From positions 1 to 64,000 of the forward strand of contig MCGO01000144.1 of the NCBI GenBank assembly GCA_002104985.1: a stretch of 64,000 nucleotides of DNA. Direction: 5' to 3'. Below the pieces are notes generated by a model, which was not told the DNA's origin, ran no database searches, and saw only the letters and a program-made list of their open reading frames with translations. This document shows, piece by piece, positions 1-10,258 of the stretch. The position numbers were made by a program, and so were the translations under genes. Within the stretch, counting starts at the first letter, position 1. Each line of letters starts with the position of its first letter. This DNA comes from Rhizoclosmatium globosum. Lineage: Eukaryota; Chytridiomycota; Chytridiomycetes; Chytridiales; Chytriomycetaceae.

Positions 1-2831
1 TGTTTCATCATTTGTAAGCACCCCCATGATCGTCGGCGTTCCAAGTTGTCTTGAATGGTTTCAGGGTCATGAGGAAATCCAGTGTCATCTCTGAAGTCAG
101 ACCAGCTGAGAGATCGAATAGGTGCAGAAAGAGGTTCATGAGTTCCGGGATGGAAGTGATCTTCCCTGAAATACACATCCCTTCCAACCATGATGGATGT
201 GGCATCATTATCAACGGTAAGACATCGGTATCCTGGATGTTCCCGGCGAGGTTGCCATGGATAGTTGGAGTGGCCAATGTAGCGTCCTCGGACAGCACGT
301 GGACTGACTTTCCCTTCTATGTAGTTCTTGGGTAGTACACGAATGTACATTGTCTGGAACATTGTCTTAAGATCGCGAACTGTTGGCTTCTTTCCAAAGA
401 GTGCTTGATGAGGGGTGATAGTGTGATCACTGTGGAGGAAACTGTTGTAGATTTGGCACTGGTTGTTCATTCCATCAACCCAAAGATTGGTAGGAGCGTT
501 TGCCCTTATTTGTAGAGCACGGTGTCTGCCCATTGCAATGCCATGCCAGCCTTCCTCCATACCCAAAGATTCAGGCTCTGCTGTACCAGTGTTGATGAAT
601 GACACACCATTCTCCTCACACATGTCCAGAAACCATTGAGGGTGGTTTTCACCACCTTTGTCCAGAAACCATGATTTCACTTTCTGTCCAGTTGTTCGTT
701 CCAACCATCTCCAGGACCATTGCAAATGTTTTGCAGCTTTGCCTTTACTGTCTACTCCAAACCCAAAGCGATACCCAAGTGCGTTTGGAACAGTGAACGA
801 TATCCAATATTTACTACCTCCAAGTGAGACATTTGAAAATACCATTAGATCCATAGTTACGACTGCCAGGAGGTCATCTGGGACATATTGTGCTCCTTTA
901 GATCTAGAATGTGGTAAACGGGGCAGTTTTCCAAGAATACATGCCTCACAGGGACAAGACCCATTCACCAGTACTTCAGCATCAAGATCAAGACCATCCA
1001 CAGCCTTGAGACGAAAAGTTCTCTCCAGCTGACCATCACCAATATGAGTGCGATTGTGCCAAATATGATTTTGAGTAGAGAAAGTCTGAGGCTTAGGTTT
1101 CTTTGCAGCAGCTAGTCCAAGATTGTTGGTTGGATTAACAGGTGATTTGATCACAAGTGGAAAAAGTCCTTTGTCTCCAACACCTTTTGCAACTACAGTA
1201 CGAGATTTGTTTGCAGGAAAGTGACCAATATTGACTGACATATCGTTGTGATCAAATAGCACATCAAACTTGTTCTTAGTTGTTATGTCCCAGACACTGA
1301 GAAGATTATGGTTGGCTGCAGGTATATACTCAATTGGAGGTGTTGTATATATCTCAGAGATTGCTGTGGTGCCTGAAATTACTCCTTCTCTCCCAGGACC
1401 AACAATCTTTGCGCCGCTGATTCCTCCATAAACAGTGGCTGAGCGCGAGGATACATCAAACATTGGATCATTTCCAAGGGATCCAGTTGCTGCAGAGTCA
1501 ACATTGACAGTTATAGTTTTGGTTGAGACAAGAGAGTAGGCATCAATATCGTTGTTTATTTCGATGACCACAAATGCTCCTCCCAAGTTGCTGCCACCTG
1601 TAGTTCTTCCTGGTTGAGCAACTGACTTGACCATCACCAGTGGAAGAGGCTTGCCTTGCTGATCCAGTCTCCCAATAGCCATAGTTTTACACGCAATAGC
1701 TGCTGCCGCTCCAGCAGCTGTAGAGAAAGTAACCCAACCAAGGCCAAGAGTCTTTCCTTGACCAAGGGACACTCGTCCTGTTGGACCAAATCGAGACATT
1801 GCATTCTTCACTGCTTCCTCAGAAATTCCAGGGGGTAAGTTTCTGACAAAGACTTCATTGGGATCTCTATCGCGAGCATCACGATCACGTTGGCCACGGC
1901 CACCTGAACGCTGACCAGAAGTGACATGATGATGTTGTGACGATGGTTGCACAGTAGACTGAGAGGAAGTGTTTGCTTGAAGAGCTGAACCTACTTGACG
2001 AGTGTCATCGTCTCCACGTTGTGCAGCAAGCTGTTTGAGGAATGCAGATCTTGCAGCCAGAAAATCAACCATTTCCACAATAGTATTGCGAGGAGCAGCA
2101 GCACCAGCATTGTCAACATTGCGACGGAATGAATCGACCAAGTCCACAGCAGTGTCAGGATGAAGACCAAGACGTGCTCTTTCACCCCATCTTGTTTGAG
2201 TGACATTAATATCAGCGGCTGCTGGGAAACCATCCAAAGATAACTCATACTGGACTTGAGCAAGTCTTTCCATGTATTGGAGTGCAGATTCATGAGATAG
2301 TTGCTTTGGGCGATCCATCAAAGCCTTTCGAGTATCAATACTAGACGTGGTATGATGGTCAATTTCACGGAGAAAAGTTGTCCATTGTTGATGTGGCGTT
2401 TGAGGATTCGCTGGATTCACCACAAAATACTTTGCCAGATCGTCATCAAGAAACTTCACCAGTCCACCACGAAGAATATCATTATATTGATTGTGAATCA
2501 TAGTCTGAGTGTTGAGATCTTTCCAATCTTCACGAGCTGGGATTGAAGGTAAAGCTGGTTGGTAGTTGGCATCACCAGGGGCACCAACAGCTACCACAGC
2601 AGCAACTGCTGCAATTCGAGTTGCTGGGAATTCAGCCGCAGTTGGGGCTGGAAAATCAGTGGTAAAACGATCCATTCCCTTGGCATTGAGATGATTTGGC
2701 CGCACCATACCCCTTCCAGGTTCCAGAGCATTGAGTGCAAAACTGGCTGTCTGAAGGAATTTGTGAAAGTGAGTGGCTGCATTGGCGCGAGACAATTTTC
2801 CAGCTGGAACAGTGTTGGTTCGAGTGGACAT
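1..2831 (-). CDS. Ty1/copia Gag-Pol polyprotein with RRM in Gag, 5' part (runs off left edge)
   Basis: One uninterrupted minus-strand frame of at least 943 codons starts at the ATG at 2831 and leaves the window still open. In order: a Gag region (codons 1-300) ending in a Gln/Ser- and Arg/Asp-rich linker with no CCHC zinc knuckle; an RRM-like domain at about 1860-1640 (VFVRNLPPG as RNP2, LGLGWVTFS as RNP1); an aspartic protease site DSAATG at about 1499; NHNLLSVWD; a GAG-pre-integrase region (HIWHNRTHIG, then CPCEACILGKLPRLPH); an integrase core (MDLMV, then FLDKGGENHPQWF); and the copia-type GRYIGHSNYPW followed by GRDVYFRED. Reverse transcriptase and RNase H should lie beyond the left edge. 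The order protease-integrase-RT defines the copia superfamily. The lack of any stop suggests a young or active copy. Confidence 0.9.
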   Translation of the reverse strand, partial: MSTRTNTVPAGKLSRANAATHFHKFLQTASFALNALEPGRGMVRPNHLNAKGMDRFTTDFPAPTAAEFPATRIAAVAAVVAVGAPGDANYQPALPSIPAREDWKDLNTQTMIHNQYNDILRGGLVKFLDDDLAKYFVVNPANPQTPHQQWTTFLREIDHHTTSSIDTRKALMDRPKQLSHESALQYMERLAQVQYELSLDGFPAAADINVTQTRWGERARLGLHPDTAVDLVDSFRRNVDNAGAAAPRNTIVEMVDFLAARSAFLKQLAAQRGDDDTRQVGSALQANTSSQSTVQPSSQHHHVTSGQRSGGRGQRDRDARDRDPNEVFVRNLPPGISEEAVKNAMSRFGPTGRVSLGQGKTLGLGWVTFSTAAGAAAAIACKTMAIGRLDQQGKPLPLVMVKSVAQPGRTTGGSNLGGAFVVIEINNDIDAYSLVSTKTITVNVDSAATGSLGNDPMFDVSSRSATVYGGISGAKIVGPGREGVISGTTAISEIYTTPPIEYIPAANHNLLSVWDITTKNKFDVLFDHNDMSVNIGHFPANKSRTVVAKGVGDKGLFPLVIKSPVNPTNNLGLAAAKKPKPQTFSTQNHIWHNRTHIGDGQLERTFRLKAVDGLDLDAEVLVNGSCPCEACILGKLPRLPHSRSKGAQYVPDDLLAVVTMDLMVFSNVSLGGSKYWISFTVPNALGYRFGFGVDSKGKAAKHLQWSWRWLERTTGQKVKSWFLDKGGENHPQWFLDMCEENGVSFINTGTAEPESLGMEEGWHGIAMGRHRALQIRANAPTNLWVDGMNNQCQIYNSFLHSDHTITPHQALFGKKPTVRDLKTMFQTMYIRVLPKNYIEGKVSPRAVRGRYIGHSNYPWQPRREHPGYRCLTVDNDATSIMVGRDVYFREDHFHPGTHEPLSAPIRSLSWSDFRDDTGFPHDPETIQDNLERRRSWGCLQMMK

Positions 2832-2975
2832 TGTAAGAAGAGAAGGCTGGAGTCGAGCAAAGACAAAGAGTAATCCAGCAAATAGAAGCGAGGTGTAGAG
2901 CTGTTGAGACTCTTAATCAATGAGAACCTCGGAGACGAAGCTCGTAATAGTAATGCTTGTAATTTGGTTCGTGGC

Positions 2976-3242
2976 CTGAGTGTTGTTGCAATAAGGTAAG
3001 CAACAGATGCGGCAAGGCGACGAGAACCCAAATGACAAACCTGAGTGTTGTTGCAATAAGGTAAGCAACAGATGCGGCAAGGCGACGAGAACCCAAATGA
3101 CAAACTGGTAGATCATTATATTTAGAACTTCGATAATAAGAGAATCATTCATAAACAAAAGAGAATTACCCTGAGTGTTGTTGCAATAAGGTAAGCAACA
3201 GATGCGGCAAGGCGACGAGAACCCAAATGACAAACTGGTAGA
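2976..3242. repeat. Three copies of a 65-72 bp direct repeat upstream of the copia ORF
   Basis: A 65-bp unit beginning ctgagtgttgttgcaataag and ending aatgacaaac occurs at 2976-3040, 3041-3105 and 3171-3235. The last two copies extend 7 bp further with tggtaga. The first two abut and the third is 65 bp further on. They lie in the untranslated leader of the copia element (minus strand), so may be leader or regulatory repeats; they have no recognised identity. Confidence 0.85.
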
Positions 3243-3458
3243 TACCAGTATCAAGAGGGGAGTCCCTTGCTTCTTATACACTCAAGGGAAAGGGAGAGAT
3301 TTAAGGAATGATTAAATGGAGTGATTAAATGGACTTTCACTTGGTGTAAAAATAGTGGGAGGCACCAAGTGGACTGTGAGACACTGAGTGGACTGGAAAC
3401 TAGATAGAAGAAAGATAACCCGGAAAGGAATTGTAGAAGATAGGCAGTATATCTCACA
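3243..3458 (-). other. Candidate 5' LTR of the copia element
   Basis: Read on the minus strand, a plausible LTR starts near 3458 with TGTGAGATATACTGCC, a start style common in copia LTRs. It contains a TATA-like gtgtataag at about 3275-3283 and stops before tggtatctaccag, which could be a primer-binding site. The second LTR is outside the window, so no LTR pair could be compared and the boundaries are inference. If right, the element is inserted against the 5' side of the next gene copy. Confidence 0.3.
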
Positions 3459-3460
3459 AA

Positions 3461-6165
3461 ATGTGGGAGTCTCATATTCTTACGAATATTGGTACATTGA
3501 TTGATTCCCTCCATCCCAATATGGAGTGGAGACAGCAGGCCATAGTTAACTTGGTTGAATCCATTCCTCAAGCCCAAATCCCTTCTGTGTCCTTTGAAAC
3601 TGCTGTCAACAGTCATAAGCAAATGTTTACAAGGCATGGCTTGAAGCCTACAACTGATAAATCAAAATTGATATTTCTATTAATGCTCAAACTCCTAAAA
3701 TGAAAAAGTTTATTGAGCTAGTGACTGGAAAGATTCCTCATATTGTTAAATGGGGAAACACTGCACTGCATGCACAGCTCATATCTGACTACTCTTGTGA
3801 TATTGACTCAGATATCACAGTTACTAGAAACTTGGAAGATATACTTCCCCAGGGAATGTATAAGCTATTACCCAAATCTGATTTCAAGTATATTCTGGAC
3901 AAAAAGGTGAGCACGTTGTTTCAACAACCTTATCTGAACTTCTGTTTAGCTTGGTTGTATGATTGATCAACCAACTGGAGATGTGGATGCACGTGGCCAA
4001 CCTATTTTGGAACCAGTGGATCTTGCAGACATTCCAAATTTTCAAATAGGAGAGGGAGAGAGGTTTCGCTTGTATATCACATACAATAAGTGCCCAGAAA
4101 ACTTTACTCTGTCTCAATTCCAAACACTTCTTTGGGATCATGGAATCAGACCAGTACTTGCTGATATCCTTCCCCTTGCAACTTTACAACGTGTCTCAAA
4201 TGACTCTCATGGGCTTCAAATCAATGCAATGGTTGGACGTCCTGGACTTCGATTTCCTTCTGTCACTGTTGAAGGAAAATACCTTGCTGGATTTACAGAA
4301 AAATTCAAGAGATTGTTAAATACACAAAATATACCAAGAATTGCAGAATTGAAGACGGCATTGGGTGATTTTCGGTTCATTGGTGTTCATCAAGGTGTAA
4401 AGGATTTGTACACATCTGAAATTTATATGGGCCCCCCATCTGCATGGAGAGATGGAAATCCAATGTATAAACGTAAAAATACAGCTGTAGGTATTGCATC
4501 AACTCCAAGAACTAGATTTACAGTTGTTGATGGTGCCATCAACATGATGTTTGAAAGTCAAAATCCTAGTGAGGGAATTACTACTCTTGCTCCTGTCAGT
4601 AACTGGGAAGCTTTACTCACATCTTTGGGGTTTTCTGTTGAAAGAGAGATAATGTTGGATTGTGTTCACATTGGAGGATTGAAAGCTGTCCCCACTCAAA
4701 ATTGTGCTTATGAAGGTGTTTTCAAGGTTATAATCTATTCTGGTTTCAAGTATCAGACCATTGATCATGTTGACGCAAAACATGGGTTCAGCAGCATATC
4801 TGTTGAGGAAATCATGAACAACTCTGATTCTCTTCGTAAAAAAGTTGTGGCTTTCCAGAACCATCTGCGTAAGGCAGTTGATATGTGTTTTGGGATGCGA
4901 TGTGAAGTCAGAGGTGAAGAAGGGGCTGTTGCGGCATTCCTGCAGGACTTTAAAAATAAGGTCCAACAGTTTGATCGGCTTGCAAGATCTACACTTTTGA
5001 TTGTTGAAAGAACAAAGGACTTGATTCAGTACATTGACATTCGATCGCAAGCACTTTTGAGTTTGGCTGACGTTGCTTATGCCTTGCAGTCCCGCCATTC
5101 TAGACTAAAGCCATACTGGATGGAATTAGCAAATTACATCCAAAAAGAGTTTCTTTGTTTGGTTTCAAAGCCAAGAGGTTATTACACACCCAACTTTGAC
5201 TTGTTCACTCTCCATTACTTTACTCAACAAGTCCATGCTTTCGGGAGTGTACCATATCAAGCCTTTCCCCTGCTTCAGATTTTGGCTAATCCACAGTCTC
5301 TGAATGATGAATTCAGAGATCCATTGCCAAAGAGTTTGGTTCCCAAGTTTGTTGACAAGGCCGCTCTTGTCAAGTATTCCAAGAAAAAGAAAAGCAAAGG
5401 AAAGAATAATCCTGAATCTGTGTTGCATCAGTCATTTGCCCCTGATAGGGTGGCACATATTATGGATATTGTCAGAACAATACAATCTCAGCCAAGGGTC
5501 ACAGACATTCTTGTAACACCAAATGCTCGGACTGTTGATGAACTAGTTACTCAAATGATAGACATGCTTTTTGATGGTCTTATAGAAGATTTGCCTGAAA
5601 ATATGATTCGGTTTCCTGAAAATATGCAGCAAGTAAAGAGTCGGAAGATGCTGACTGTTGATGCTCTGAGACTGATTATTGACAACAAAATGCTTACCCC
5701 TATCACCTGGTAAAGGGAATATTTGGAAATCGGGTAAAATGTTATGACGACAAGTTGGCAAGATTTATCAATTTTGATGAACAAGAAGTGGCTTCCTTTT
5801 TTCAGTCCCCACCAAATAGATCAACAAGACTGGGACGTTATTCAAAGTACTTCGGATTACTCCTGGAACAACTACGTTCTTTTCAATCTATCATTATTTA
5901 TGGTAGCAGAAATGAGGCCAATTCAGCCAAGGAGACATTGAAGAATAAGCTTGTTGCTGAAGCAAGGAAAAGATTTGAGGTGTTGCCATGTGGTGACCTT
6001 GATCCCAATCATGCAGTTTGGGCATGTTCTAATCTTAATTTGCCTGGTGAAAGAAGAATGCAATTCCTGCGAATGTATCATATTGATGGAAGAGGAATAC
6101 CATATAATGCCAAAACTAATGGTTTAATTTATCTTCCGTCCGCAAAACAGAATGTAGTTGTATAG
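3461..6165 (+). pseudogene. Subtelomeric family copy 1, frameshifted
   Basis: I do not recognise this family. Coding sequence runs through three frames. It starts near 3461 (MWESHIL), shifts frame near 3658-3662 in a short A run (frame 2 ends after LKPTTD, frame 1 resumes with IKIDISINAQT), and crosses a clear 43-bp intron at 3907-3949 (gtgagc...tttag) that joins DKK to LGCMIDQPTG in phase 0. A 585-codon stretch to 5713 follows, then a second 1-nt loss in the C run at 5697-5700, after which the frame continues to 6165. Comparison with the paralogue at 13087-14984 places that break exactly (IPYHITK there, TP-YHLVK here). Conserved blocks include QGVKDLYTSEI and DGNPMYKRKNT. No signal peptide or membrane segment is evident. 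The two breaks could be real decay or sequencing error. Confidence 0.7.
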
Positions 6166-6299
6166 TTTATTTGTGTTGCTTTAATTTGTATCGGTGTTTT
6201 AGTTTCAGAAATAGAATACACTTTTGATAACCTTTCCTCATGTTGCAGAAAAATTCAAAACAATATTGCAGAACTTTTTTGCAGACTGCAATCAGAATC

Positions 6300-7257
6300 A
6301 GAGGACAGTAACCTGGAGGACGCTGTTGGAGGACGGTAACACAGGACGCTGTTGGAGGACGCTGTAGGAGGACGGTAACACAGGACGCTGTTGGAGGACG
6401 GTAACCTGGAGGACGCTGTTGGAGGACGCTGTTGGAGGACGCTGTTGGAGGACGGTAACCTGGAGGACGCTGTTGGAGGACGCTGTTGGAGGACGGTAAC
6501 CTGGAGGACGCTGTTGGAGGACGCTGTAGGAGGACGGTAACACAGGACGCTGTTGGAGGACGGTAACCTGGAGGACGCTGTTGGAGGACGCTGTTGGAGG
6601 ACGCTGTTGGAGGACGGTAACCTGGAGGACGCTGTTGGAGGACGCTGTTGGAGGACGGTAACCTGGAGGACGCTGTTGGAGGACGCTGTAGGAGGACGGT
6701 AACACAGGACGCTGTTGGAGGACGGTAACCTGGAGGACGCTGTTGGAGGACGCTGTTGGAGGACGCTGTTGGAGGACGCTGTTGGAGGACGGTAACCTGG
6801 AGGACGCTGTTGGAGGACGCTGTAGGAGGACGGTAACACAGGACGCTGTTGGAGGACGGTAACCTGGAGGACGCTGTTGGAGGACGGTAACACAGGACGC
6901 TGTTGGAGGACGCTGTAGGAGGACGGTAACACAGGACGCTGTTGGAGGACGGTAACCTGGAGGACGCTGTTGGAGGACGCTGTTGGAGGACGGTAACCTG
7001 GAGGACGCTGTTGGAGGACGCTGTTGGAGGACGGTAACCTGGAGGACGCTGTTGGAGGACGCTGTAGGAGGACGGTAACACAGGACGCTGTTGGAGGACG
7101 GTAACCTGGAGGACGCTGTTGGAGGACGCTGTTGGAGGACGCTGTTGGAGGACGGTAACACAGGACGCTGTTGGAGGACGCTGTAGGAGGACGGTAACAC
7201 AGGACGCTGTTGGAGGACGGTAACCTGGAGGACGCTGTTGGAGGACGGTAACACAGG
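6300..7257. repeat. Minisatellite of GGACGCTGTTGGA / GGACGGTAACCTGGA units
   Basis: About 960 bp built from four interchangeable short units: ggacgctgttgga, ggacgctgtagga, ggacggtaacctgga and ggacggtaacaca. Their order forms higher-order blocks. The array has no stops in several minus-strand frames and so throws up long repetitive ORFs, which I do not regard as genes. It begins 130 bp after the family copy at 3461-6165 and ends 30 bp before the coiled-coil ORF at 7287. Confidence 0.95.
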
Positions 7258-7286
7258 AGGGAGGAAAGACTTTTTTAATCACCAAA

Positions 7287-7592
7287 ATGATCATTGAAAT
7301 TGATAGAGACACATTGATGGATGGCTATCAGGCTGCCCTGCGTTTCATTAAGCATCTGGAGGCCATTGTGAAGGAGCAATCAGAGCAGATTCATGACCTT
7401 CATGAGGAAATAGGCACAGTGAATCATGGCAACTCTGAGCTGGAGCAAAAATTGAAGCAAGTCACTGCCTCATTGGATCAACTCAGGCAAATGCAAGTTC
7501 TGCAGGGAACAATTGAAGATGCTTCTCAAAGTGGATCAAAGAGAAGGCACTCAAGTACAAAAGCCAAAATTGAGTATACAGTTCAACAGTGA
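7287..7592 (+). CDS. Small coiled-coil protein (101 aa), hypothetical
   Basis: An intact ATG-initiated ORF of 101 codons. The first 70 residues look like a continuous amphipathic helix (LRFIKHLEAIVKEQSEQIHD, then SELEQKLKQVTASLDQLRQM), consistent with a coiled coil. The C-terminus is short and basic (GSKRRHSSTKAK), perhaps a nuclear-targeting or nucleic-acid-binding tail. There is no signal peptide or membrane segment. It sits between two related minisatellites and downstream of the family copy at 3461-6165, so it may be the second gene of a subtelomeric cassette; no equivalent ORF is visible after the second family copy. Function unknown. Confidence 0.5.
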   Translation: MIIEIDRDTLMDGYQAALRFIKHLEAIVKEQSEQIHDLHEEIGTVNHGNSELEQKLKQVTASLDQLRQMQVLQGTIEDASQSGSKRRHSSTKAKIEYTVQQ

Positions 7593-7782
7593 AGTAATGT
7601 TGCTGAAAGTGGGCATATTCAATGGCATATTAAATAAACATACTGATATTCTCTGAATTTACTCTCTGAATTAACCACCATACATAGAGTGTGACTGAAA
7701 TATCATCCTGTTAAAGTGTCACCTCCTGTGCCTATGTGCCATCAGATGTAGATTTCCATCTCTCAGAATAAACATTTTTGGC

Positions 7783-7847
7783 TTAGTTGGTATGTAACAC
7801 TGCTTCCGCTCGCGAGGTGGTGGGATCAAACCCACTAGAGGGTAGCG
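7783..7847 (+). repeat. tRNA-like (possible SINE) segment
   Basis: The segment ggcttagttggtatg resembles a pol III A box. It is followed about 35 nt later by gtgggatcaaacccac, a perfect T-arm-like hairpin resembling a B box. A full cloverleaf cannot be drawn convincingly, so this is at best a tRNA-derived relic. Confidence 0.3.
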
Positions 7848-7865
7848 GCCCCTGCACACAACGTT

Positions 7866-7952
7866 AGCGTCCTGTGGGTTACGGTCCTGCAAGGTCAGCG
7901 TCCTGTGGGTTACGGTCCTGCAAGGTCAGCGTCCTGTGGGTTACGGTCCTGC
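7866..7952. repeat. 31-bp tandem repeat, 2.8 copies
   Basis: Units at 7866-7896, 7897-7927 and 7928-7952 share agcgtcctgtgggttacggt followed by cctgc and, in the first two, aaggtc. The reverse complement contains GGACCGTAACCCACAGGACG, nearly the GGACGGTAACACAGGACG unit of the minisatellite at 6300-7257. The two arrays therefore appear related and inverted relative to each other. Confidence 0.85.
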
Positions 7953-7997
7953 AGGATGAAGGTGACTCATCCTAATCACCCTAATCCAACAGTATAG

Positions 7998-8017
7998 AAC
8001 CCTAACCCTAACCCTAA
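7998..8017 (+). repeat. Interstitial telomeric repeat (CCCTAA)3
   Basis: Three consecutive CCCTAA units, preceded by ccaacagtatagaa. The same leader precedes the telomeric tract at about 12,980. The tract abuts the 5'-truncated LINE copy directly. Confidence 0.9.
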
Positions 8018-8019
8018 CT

Positions 8020-9188
8020 CAAGGCTCTACCTTAGCCCCACTTCTCTTCAACATCTTCATCAACGACCTTGCCCATCTCTTAGACAACACCCTTCCCCCC
8101 CACAGAGGCAACACTCCTACATCTCTCTTTGCCGATGATGTGGCCGTCAGAACAAACTCCAACGAAAATCTCCAAATTGCCTTTACCGAAATCTCCCGCT
8201 GGTGCCAACAGAATCGTATGTCCCTCTCTCCAACTAAGTGCTTTACTATCAACTACTCTGGTCCCGCCCTCATCTACAACAACACTCGAATTGCAAACAC
8301 TAACTCTCACAAATACCTTGGTATCAACATTTCTACTTCAGGCCCCTTGTTCTATCAGTACTACACTGGCAAGATTCACCAAGCTCGTCAAACCTTCCAG
8401 AAACTCTCGAACTCGCCTTTCGCTCGCTTTTGGCATCCCCACCACCGCCGAAACATATTCTTCTCACTTATCCGTTCACGATGGGAATATGCCACTCCTC
8501 TCGCAATGGCTGTACTTACCCAACAGCAGCTCTCTTCTCTAGACTATCTTGGTACTACACTCATCAACTCTGTCTGCCAGTGGATCTTCAAGCCATTTCA
8601 ACAACACCTGCCTCTACCTGTGCCATCTCCACAAGTTCGCTACCTACTTGGAATCCAGACGTACCGCGATCGTGCCAACTACCTTGTCGCCCTTCTAGCC
8701 GCAAAGCCTCCAACACTCATCCCTACACTTTCACCCGATGCTTGTACTCTCACAACCTTTCTTCGACACTTGCCTCTTGTCAACCAAATTCGTACGTACT
8801 TCCATCAATCCGACGAACTTGACTTGAAAACCGCCATCAAACGATACTTCCGCGACCAAGAAATCCACTCGAACCAGCAACTTAAGCACATTATCTTCAA
8901 ACCCTTTTCAGGAATGGCAAACGTTCTCAAACACTCTCAACTCACAGCTTCACAACAGTCTGCCCTTGTTCGTCACAACTTGTCTCTAGCCCACCGGCCA
9001 GACCCTCTTGTCACCAAAGCCCTAGCCAAGAACGATCTTGTATTTGCTTACCGCCGACTTGTATTTCTTCGCCAACTCTGAATACTCTTGAAACTCTAAC
9101 TTCTTTCGACTCTTGCTTTTTCAATCTTATTCTAACCTAAACTCTGTTGGTATCCACGGAATAAAGAATGTTCAAAAAAAAAAAAAAA
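8020..9188 (+). mobile_element. 5'-truncated telomere-associated LINE copy
   Basis: Nearly identical to 11459-12621 of the longer copy. The only differences I found are one substitution (cat versus cag near 8070) and two single-base homopolymer differences. The copy starts inside the reverse transcriptase with caaggctctacc directly after (CCCTAA)3. It reads in one frame through the RT catalytic motif FADDVAV to the stop at 9079-9081, then a ~92-bp 3' UTR and poly(A) at 9174-9188. Here the C run at 8095-8101 has seven Cs and keeps the frame; the longer copy has six. Truncation inside the RT is typical of target-primed reverse transcription that stopped early. Poly(A) is followed by CCCTAA-like sequence. 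Confidence 0.88.
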
Positions 9189-9228
9189 CCTGACCCTAAT
9201 ACTACCCTAACCTTAACCCTAGAACCCT
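9189..9228 (+). repeat. Degenerate telomeric tract between LINE copies
   Basis: Follows the poly(A) of the truncated copy and contains ccctaa, taccctaacc and ttaaccctagaaccctg. It is C-strand telomeric sequence with mutations, in the same orientation as the other tracts in this region. Confidence 0.75.
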
Positions 9229-9234
9229 GCGGAT

Positions 9235-10258
9235 GTGGCTGTGCAGACCAATTCTACTTTGAACTCTGCCAGACTTAGTCAGACAAACCCTGCCAAGACT
9301 CCATCTTCAAACCCTTCTTCCATTAGTCATCCACAAGCTTCTGGATCATCTTCAAACCCCTCTCCTGCAATTCAAAAAGGCAAAGCCAGAGAGACTTCTC
9401 CTGAATATGGAATGACTGATCCTCGCCTCTTGGATGATTTGATTACCCGCCTTACGAGCTCCATTGCTGCCACTTTTACTGATGCTTTAGATGCTTTGCG
9501 TGCTGACCTTCTAGTGTCCAGGGATGAGGTGAAATCGTTATCCGAAACCCTTAAGCGCCAATCTGATGAAGTTATCGCTCTTCGCAATGAGTTACACGAA
9601 GTCAAATCTCAATATTCTGCTTCTGTAATTTCTCGCGCACAACAATCTACCGCCTCCTCTGCCTCCTCCCTCCGTTCTGATGTCTCAGGGGCAACCCGAC
9701 TTACTTGGGCTGAAGCCACTGCTCGTCATCGCCCTGCCTCTCCTATCCAACAAAACCCTGAAGTACGACAAGTACTTGACTCCCTTGTGAACCCTGCCCC
9801 ATCCCAACAATCCCAACCCCCTGTCCCCCTCCCACAAACGTCGACTTTTATCGCAATTTCACGCAAATTGAGAGAGACCTTAAAGTCGCGATCATTTATG
9901 TTGCTGGAATCAAAAGTCTGACATATCGTGAAATTAAGTCTAAATTGAGTGAGCTTAAGTTTCCAACATCTGAGATCTATAACGTCTCCAAAATTTCTCC
10001 TAACACCCATGAATTTGCAGTCAACATTGTCTATGCTGCCCACATTGCCAAACTCTTTCACTCGCATGGCATCAAAGTTCTGGACAAGTTTGAAATGGAC
10101 CGACCTACTGCTACACCCAAACAGATTCAATGGAATGCAGACCGAGTGAAGAAGATCTCTGACTTGAACCCCAATCGTGCAGTTCGTGATTACTACTATG
10201 AGTGGCACTGCTTCCTTCAAAGAAATTCCCAAATGTCGTCGATGTCAATGTTGAAATG
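9235..10258 (+). pseudogene. LINE gag-like region (ORF1 part), frameshifted
   Basis: The N-terminal 90 residues are Ser/Pro/Asn-rich. A helical, coiled-coil-like stretch follows (DALRADLLVSRDEVKSLSET to about residue 140), then a shift near 9830 into another frame encoding YRNFTQIERDLKVAIIYVAG and on to MDRPTATPKQIQWNADRV. Around 10225-10240 a CRRCQC motif followed by a downstream Cys is visible in a third frame and resembles a degraded zinc knuckle. The open frame at 9235 starts with GTG; an ATG lies two bases upstream but out of frame, so the true start is unclear. Assignment as a nucleic-acid-binding Gag relative rests on position and composition, not on a recognised domain. Confidence 0.55.

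Noticed and set aside
6300..7257. CRISPR-like array
   Set aside because: The units are contiguous variants of one minisatellite with no unique spacers, in a eukaryotic genome.
6167..7312. Long minus-strand ORFs (up to 381 codons) of VLQQRPPTASS-type repeats
   Set aside because: They are translations of the minisatellite, open in more than one frame simply because the short unit lacks stops. No unique sequence or start context supports a gene.
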